Shown here piece by piece: positions 60,523 to 64,000 of a stretch of 64,000 nucleotides of DNA (position 1 is the first letter of the stretch; every line of letters begins with the position of its first letter). Both the position numbers and the translations under genes were made by a program. This DNA comes from Tateyamaria sp. Alg231-49 (lineage in GTDB: Bacteria; Pseudomonadota; Alphaproteobacteria; Rhodobacterales; Rhodobacteraceae). Location: contig NZ_FRFA01000012.1 in the NCBI RefSeq assembly GCF_900143535.1, positions 29,839-93,838 of the forward strand. Reading direction: 5' to 3'. Below the pieces are notes generated by a model. That model was not told the DNA's origin, ran no database searches, and saw nothing but the letters and a program-made list of their open reading frames with translations.

Positions 60523-62061
60523 TCATAGGTTTCTCATTTCTTTGCTCCTCCAGGGAATGCTCTTCTGTTCCTCGTAGGCGTCCAGAACTGCCTTTACCCA
60601 AAGCTTTATCGAGTCCTTTTTTAGGTCCATGTAAGGAGAGTGAGCGCCATATGACCTCTCGGTCACATCGGCGGCGCTTTGCCTCATGCGGTCGTATGCA
60701 CTCTGGTCGTTCTGGTTGAACCCGAGGATTGTTGGATCTTTGATGGCATGTGTCAGGATCGCGGAGGCACCACCGGCGTATCCAGCGTCACTGAGAAACT
60801 TTGCCAGCGTTCGCCTGATATCATGTGGCGACCACCAGTCGATCCCTTCTTCTCCCAGCAAATCCGGCCAAGGATTTGATTTTGGGGTCAACCGTCTATC
60901 GTTCTCAGGCTTGTTTCGGTCCTTGCCAGCGAGACGGGACAGGATTTGATACGCGCCTGAGCCGGTGACAGTCTTGTTTGAATTCTGCGTTGAGGGCAAA
61001 AAGAATTCTGTTTCCCCGTAGACCGATTGCATGCGGAGGAACCTGTTCAGGTGGTCGATTGCCTGCTTTGGTACAGGCAGGATAACCCGCTGATTTCCCT
61101 TTACCTTTTCCACGTTCCAGGACGCCAGTTGCCAGTCTTCTGGAGCAAGAGGGTCTGTGACAAGGTCACTTTTCATAAGCGAAAAGGCTGCACCTGTTCT
61201 TTGACAGGTGAGAACAGCCCACCACAAAGCTGCCAGTGTCCAGGGATGCACGCCTGACTTGAAACACTGCCGGCCAGGGAGCGGATGGCTCAGAAACTGT
61301 TCGGCAATCCACAACGTTCTCACTGCTTCGTCCAGTTCAGGCCTGCGGGTCTTCGGCTTCACGATCACCGGTGATGCGAGCATGAGCCACCATGGGTGCA
61401 CCTTCTCCAAGCCACTGGCACCGCTATGAAAGCGCGCGCACCATGTCAGAGCTTCTCGTGTATAGGACACGAGTTTCACCGATGCGGAAACACCATGGGA
61501 TTTGCGTGTCGCGTCGCGCACCTTTTCCAGATCTCCTTGGGTAAGGCGCGTGGCTTCACAATCCAAAGTGTTCGCCCAAGTTGGTCGTGACAGAACGTAC
61601 CTGATATCCCTCTCGGTCGCGGGTGCTACTGACTTTTTGCCATCTTTGGACAGCTTGTCCTCGAGGGTTGCCTCAAAGCACGCCCGCAACGTCCAGCCAG
61701 GTGGCGTCTTCACGAGTCTCGCCACTGATGCCTCGTGGTCCAGCCCTTGGTCCCGATGCGCCATATAAGCCTCGAATTTGTCTGGCTGAGACATGAGAAT
61801 GGTGCGCACATTGGCAGCCTTTTCCCGAGCGGCTTTTACGCTTGTGATTGGTCTTACAGTTGGACACGGATAAAGTTGACCGATGGTTTTAGTGCTCTGC
61901 TTAAACTTGCTCAACCAAACGGCCCGATGGCCCCTGACTCTTAAGTGCAAACCGAGCTTGCCGTAGTCCTTGAACGTGTAAGTGCCGTCATAACCTTCTT
62001 CTGCCATTTTCTCGGCTTCGTTAACAATGCGTCGATCAATCTCGCATGCTCTTGTTGGCAT
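60523..62061 (-). CDS. Tyrosine recombinase / phage-type integrase
   Basis: 512 residues. The catalytic domain is in the C-terminal half: LTCQRTGAAFSLMKSDL (first Arg, about 294), SPHDIRRTLAKFLSDAG (HxxR, about 432-448), ILTHAIKDP (third His) and a Tyr in TERSYGAHSPYM (about 478-490). The N-terminus KDYGKLGLHLRVRGHRAVW resembles the arm-binding domain of island integrases. AAGGA before ATG 62061 fixes the start. It suggests that the surrounding accessory DNA is an integrated island; no tRNA attachment site was found in view. Confidence 0.9.
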   Translation of the reverse strand: MPTRACEIDRRIVNEAEKMAEEGYDGTYTFKDYGKLGLHLRVRGHRAVWLSKFKQSTKTIGQLYPCPTVRPITSVKAAREKAANVRTILMSQPDKFEAYMAHRDQGLDHEASVARLVKTPPGWTLRACFEATLEDKLSKDGKKSVAPATERDIRYVLSRPTWANTLDCEATRLTQGDLEKVRDATRKSHGVSASVKLVSYTREALTWCARFHSGASGLEKVHPWWLMLASPVIVKPKTRRPELDEAVRTLWIAEQFLSHPLPGRQCFKSGVHPWTLAALWWAVLTCQRTGAAFSLMKSDLVTDPLAPEDWQLASWNVEKVKGNQRVILPVPKQAIDHLNRFLRMQSVYGETEFFLPSTQNSNKTVTGSGAYQILSRLAGKDRNKPENDRRLTPKSNPWPDLLGEEGIDWWSPHDIRRTLAKFLSDAGYAGGASAILTHAIKDPTILGFNQNDQSAYDRMRQSAADVTERSYGAHSPYMDLKKDSIKLWVKAVLDAYEEQKSIPWRSKEMRNL

Positions 62062-62629
62062 GTTTTGTCCTTCTCTAATGATCAGAGTGACATCGCATGT
62101 TTCCAAACTTGAATCGTTTAAGACTTTTTAAAGTCTGATGATTTTCGCCGTGTGGCATACCGATCTGTCAGTCCACGGCGGCTGTAGAACCGCATATTTT
62201 TGTCAACTCAAGGCAATTCGATGCGCTGAACCCGCGGGCAGCAATCCTAGAGCGTCGATGTGCTTGGGCAGGCGAGACGCTATCTTTGACCTTTCTGAAG
62301 CGCAATCAGTTGATGTGAGGCGCTTCATTCATCACATTGATTACCTGGGCTTTAGCATCCTGCTTCGGGCGGCCTTGTAGGTGACTATAGCAATTCTCTG
62401 AGAGCAAAAAAATTTCAATCTGATAAGCGCCGGGTTTTTTGCTTGTCTGAGTTTTCCGTATTGAGTGGAAAAAACAAAACCCCCTGCAATCTAACGCAGT
62501 GGAGTTATCATGTTGCCCAGGATTCTGTCCGTATCTTCCGGCTTTCACATCAACGGGCCTAAACTTTCCCAGACACTCCTCCGCGGGGTGTTCAAGCGCC
62601 ATGTTTTTGGAGCGCGAACAGATCTTAGA
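62062..62629. other. Gap upstream of the integrase
   Basis: About 570 bases. A perfect inverted repeat AGACTTT-TT-AAAGTCT lies at 62121-62136, 60 bases before the integrase start, and could be an operator or part of an attachment site. The short open frames here look random. No tRNA was recognised. Confidence 0.4.
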
Positions 62630-62902
62630 TTATTGCGCGAGTTTGATTTTCCTGCGGTCGTCTGCCCATTCTTGCCTTATCTTGACGATGACGGCTTTCT
62701 GTTCTGTGACCCTGCCTTGTTCATTTGTCAACGCAGTCCTCAATTGATCTAAGGTCTTCTTCTGAGCAGGGATCTCCTTTCGAAGGTTTCGCTTTTCTTT
62801 TTTGGCTTCAGGAGTCTTAACGAAAGCGCAGAGCTCTTTTGCCTCTCCAATCACGCACTTTATCTTTTGAATTTCAGAATACGTTTTGTCTCGCTCTGAT
62901 TT
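62630..62902 (-). pseudogene. In-frame continuation of the coiled-coil gene after a TAA
   Basis: Reading on in the same frame after the TAA at 62903-62905 gives 90 more residues (KSERDKTYSEIQKIKC...KIKLAQ) with the same Lys/Glu-rich coiled-coil character as the gene upstream. A separate start exists (GTG 62854) but has no ribosome binding site. The two parts are best read as one gene of about 262 codons broken by a stop; readthrough or a sequence error are alternatives. Confidence 0.5.
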
Positions 62903-63418
62903 TTACCGCCCTATTCTTCTTTTTGCTGATTCAATGTTTGAATTATATCTGTTTAAATCTTGCTGAGAATATTTGTCAAAAATACTTTTGATATTCCAAT
63001 GGTTTCTGACTTTCTTCCCTCCGCGACCAGTGTAACCGTTCCAAAGTGAACGCTGTCTCTCGGACCAGTTGTAATAATCTTCCTTGCTAGCCTTGTTCTT
63101 TTTTAAATCCTGATATGCATCATCCAGTTTGGATTTGATCGACTTCATCTGATTGTGAAGGTCATTGAGGTCATCATAAAGTCTGCTCTTGTCGTCGAAG
63201 CAATTCTCCAAATCTCGCAATCTTTTAGATTTGAAATCATAAATTGAATTCACCCCATGAAGGTCTTTCTCTGCGGCTGCCTTGCTCGCCTCAAGCTCAC
63301 TCAAAATAACTTGTTCAGAGGCAATCTCTGCCTTGTATACACATGCTATGCCGTCAAGTTTCTTTCTCGTCTCTGCACCGGGGAGCCAAAGCTTTCTCAA
63401 TTTTGTTAGGAACTTCAA
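62903..63418 (-). CDS. Coiled-coil protein of unknown function (171 aa, probably truncated)
   Basis: I do not recognise the family. The N-terminus is basic and may be hydrophobic enough to touch membranes (MKFLTKLRKLWLPG); then come long Glu/Lys/Asp-rich helices (SELEASKAAAEKDL, LYDDLNDLHNQMKSIKSKL) that look like a coiled coil, and an aromatic stretch (YYNWSERQRSLWNGY). Clearly AT-richer than the core genome, so recently acquired. The start is probably TTG 63418; an in-frame stop lies just before it. The same reading frame continues beyond its TAA. Confidence 0.5.
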   Translation of the reverse strand: MKFLTKLRKLWLPGAETRKKLDGIACVYKAEIASEQVILSELEASKAAAEKDLHGVNSIYDFKSKRLRDLENCFDDKSRLYDDLNDLHNQMKSIKSKLDDAYQDLKKNKASKEDYYNWSERQRSLWNGYTGRGGKKVRNHWNIKSIFDKYSQQDLNRYNSNIESAKRRIGR

Positions 63419-63560
63419 TGACCTGCCCTACACGCAAACTATCTCAACTTAAAAGCACATAAGGTATGGAAAAATCCACCCCAAATGGATTGGCTTATCT
63501 GCAAAAAAGCGACGTGTCTCACCTTAGATTGCAAGGTCGATAGAACATACATTTGGGTAT

Positions 63561-64000
63561 TGTCCGTCGTCAGAGTTTTTGGAACCAATGGCGATCTAAA
63601 CTAAGAGAGAGTTTGGCTCATCTGGTTGGTTTGATTATGCGGCGCGTTTTCTGTGTTGCAAGCGGCGCGCTTCGAGCGTCTTTCGTTTGATCCTTTCCCT
63701 CTGTTTTAGAATGGCTTTGTCACGCCCGAAGTAGACGTCGGCGGGTGTGACGTTGTTAATGCTCTCGTGATAGCGCTGATGATTGTAGTGATCGACGAAG
63801 GCTTCGATCTGGGCTTCGAGGTCGCCGGGCAGGAAGTAGTTTTCCAGAAAGATCCGGTTCTTCAATGTTTGATGCCAACGCTCGATCTTACCTTGGGTTT
63901 GCGGATGATACGGCGCACCGCGCGAGTGTTTCATCCCCTTGTCCTGCAACCATTCAGCCAAGTCGCCGGAGACGTAGCTTGAGCCGTTATCGCCTCTGAC
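63561..64000 (-). mobile_element. IS3-family element, right part, cut by the window end
   Basis: The transposase gene runs off the window. A plausible terminus is TGTCCGTCGTCAG beginning at 63561 (IS3 ends start with TG), 74 bases beyond the transposase stop. The other end is not in view, so the terminal repeat cannot be checked. Confidence 0.5.
63635..64000 (-). CDS. IS3-family transposase (OrfB), partial
   Basis: The C-terminal 121 codons of the catalytic subunit. GDNGSSYVS contains the second Asp of the DDE triad, and HPQTQGKIERWHQTLKNRIF contains the Glu; FVDHYNHQRYHESINNVTPADVYFG is split over the family's C-terminal motif (YNHQRYHESIN, TPADVYFG). The frame is open to the window edge, so the 5' part lies beyond 64000. 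Confidence 0.92.
   Translation of the reverse strand, partial: VRGDNGSSYVSGDLAEWLQDKGMKHSRGAPYHPQTQGKIERWHQTLKNRIFLENYFLPGDLEAQIEAFVDHYNHQRYHESINNVTPADVYFGRDKAILKQRERIKRKTLEARRLQHRKRAA

Noticed and set aside
1..64000. CRISPR arrays or tandem direct repeats
   Set aside because: I read for regularly spaced repeats and cas-like proteins and found none.

Overview
The window looks like a chromosomal segment of a marine alphaproteobacterium of the Rhodobacterales (Roseobacter group). The evidence is the GC-rich, densely packed ATGA-coupled operons, the TRAP transport, the gcvT-gcvH-gcvP order behind a glycine riboswitch, the deoC/ALDH16 pair, the sitABCD-type metal transporter, and a core block running rsmB, heparinase-like, purH, lspA, DUF3035, M16, M16. 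No rRNA, tRNA or CRISPR array was found by eye. All calls rest on reading motifs; no database search was run.

Layout. 1-9.5 kb: a small putative secreted protein, then a divergent catabolic cluster. Leftward it holds a DadA-like oxidase, TRAP dctPQM and a BASS-like carrier; rightward an Asp/Glu-racemase-family enzyme, an enolase-superfamily enzyme and a TPP enzyme. 9.8-15.2 kb: a lipoprotein alpha/beta hydrolase and a signalling module (molybdopterin-domain protein plus hybrid kinase, divergent from a LuxR-type regulator, with a 20-bp palindrome midway). 15.4-20 kb: the glycine cleavage operon with a tandem glycine riboswitch. 20.2-22.4 kb: a divergent cytoplasmic SGNH hydrolase and trypsin-like protease. 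22.4-28.3 kb: a tightly coupled operon of a cyclooxygenase-like haem peroxidase, a P450-like protein, an OYE-type flavoenzyme, a dihaem cytochrome c and a small membrane protein. 28.5-33 kb: housekeeping (OmpA, AhpD-like, GNAT, CinA-like, SfsA, methionine aminopeptidase). 33-37 kb: a Mn/Zn ABC transporter behind a Fur-family-like inverted repeat. 37-44 kb: a two-component system with a DUF4173 membrane protein, then deoC-DUF1272-ALDH16. 44-47 kb: two lipoproteins and a PiT phosphate permease. 47.4-56.2 kb: the conserved core block. 56.3-64 kb: an accessory region with a Tat-type amidase, an IS110-family element, a GNAT, a tyrosine recombinase, an AT-rich coiled-coil gene with an in-frame stop, and the start of an IS3-family element.

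Most interesting. (1) The peroxidase operon resembles a split, bacterial version of fungal dioxygenase-P450 fusions: the peroxidase keeps the cyclooxygenase-type Tyr-x-x-His motif, while the P450-like partner appears to lack the haem-ligating Cys. (2) The SGNH/protease pair has no obvious metabolic role. (3) The divergent TRAP/racemase/enolase/TPP cluster suggests a catabolic pathway of unknown substrate. (4) A 32-bp element, 26/32 identical, lies upstream of two unrelated small genes 44 kb apart.
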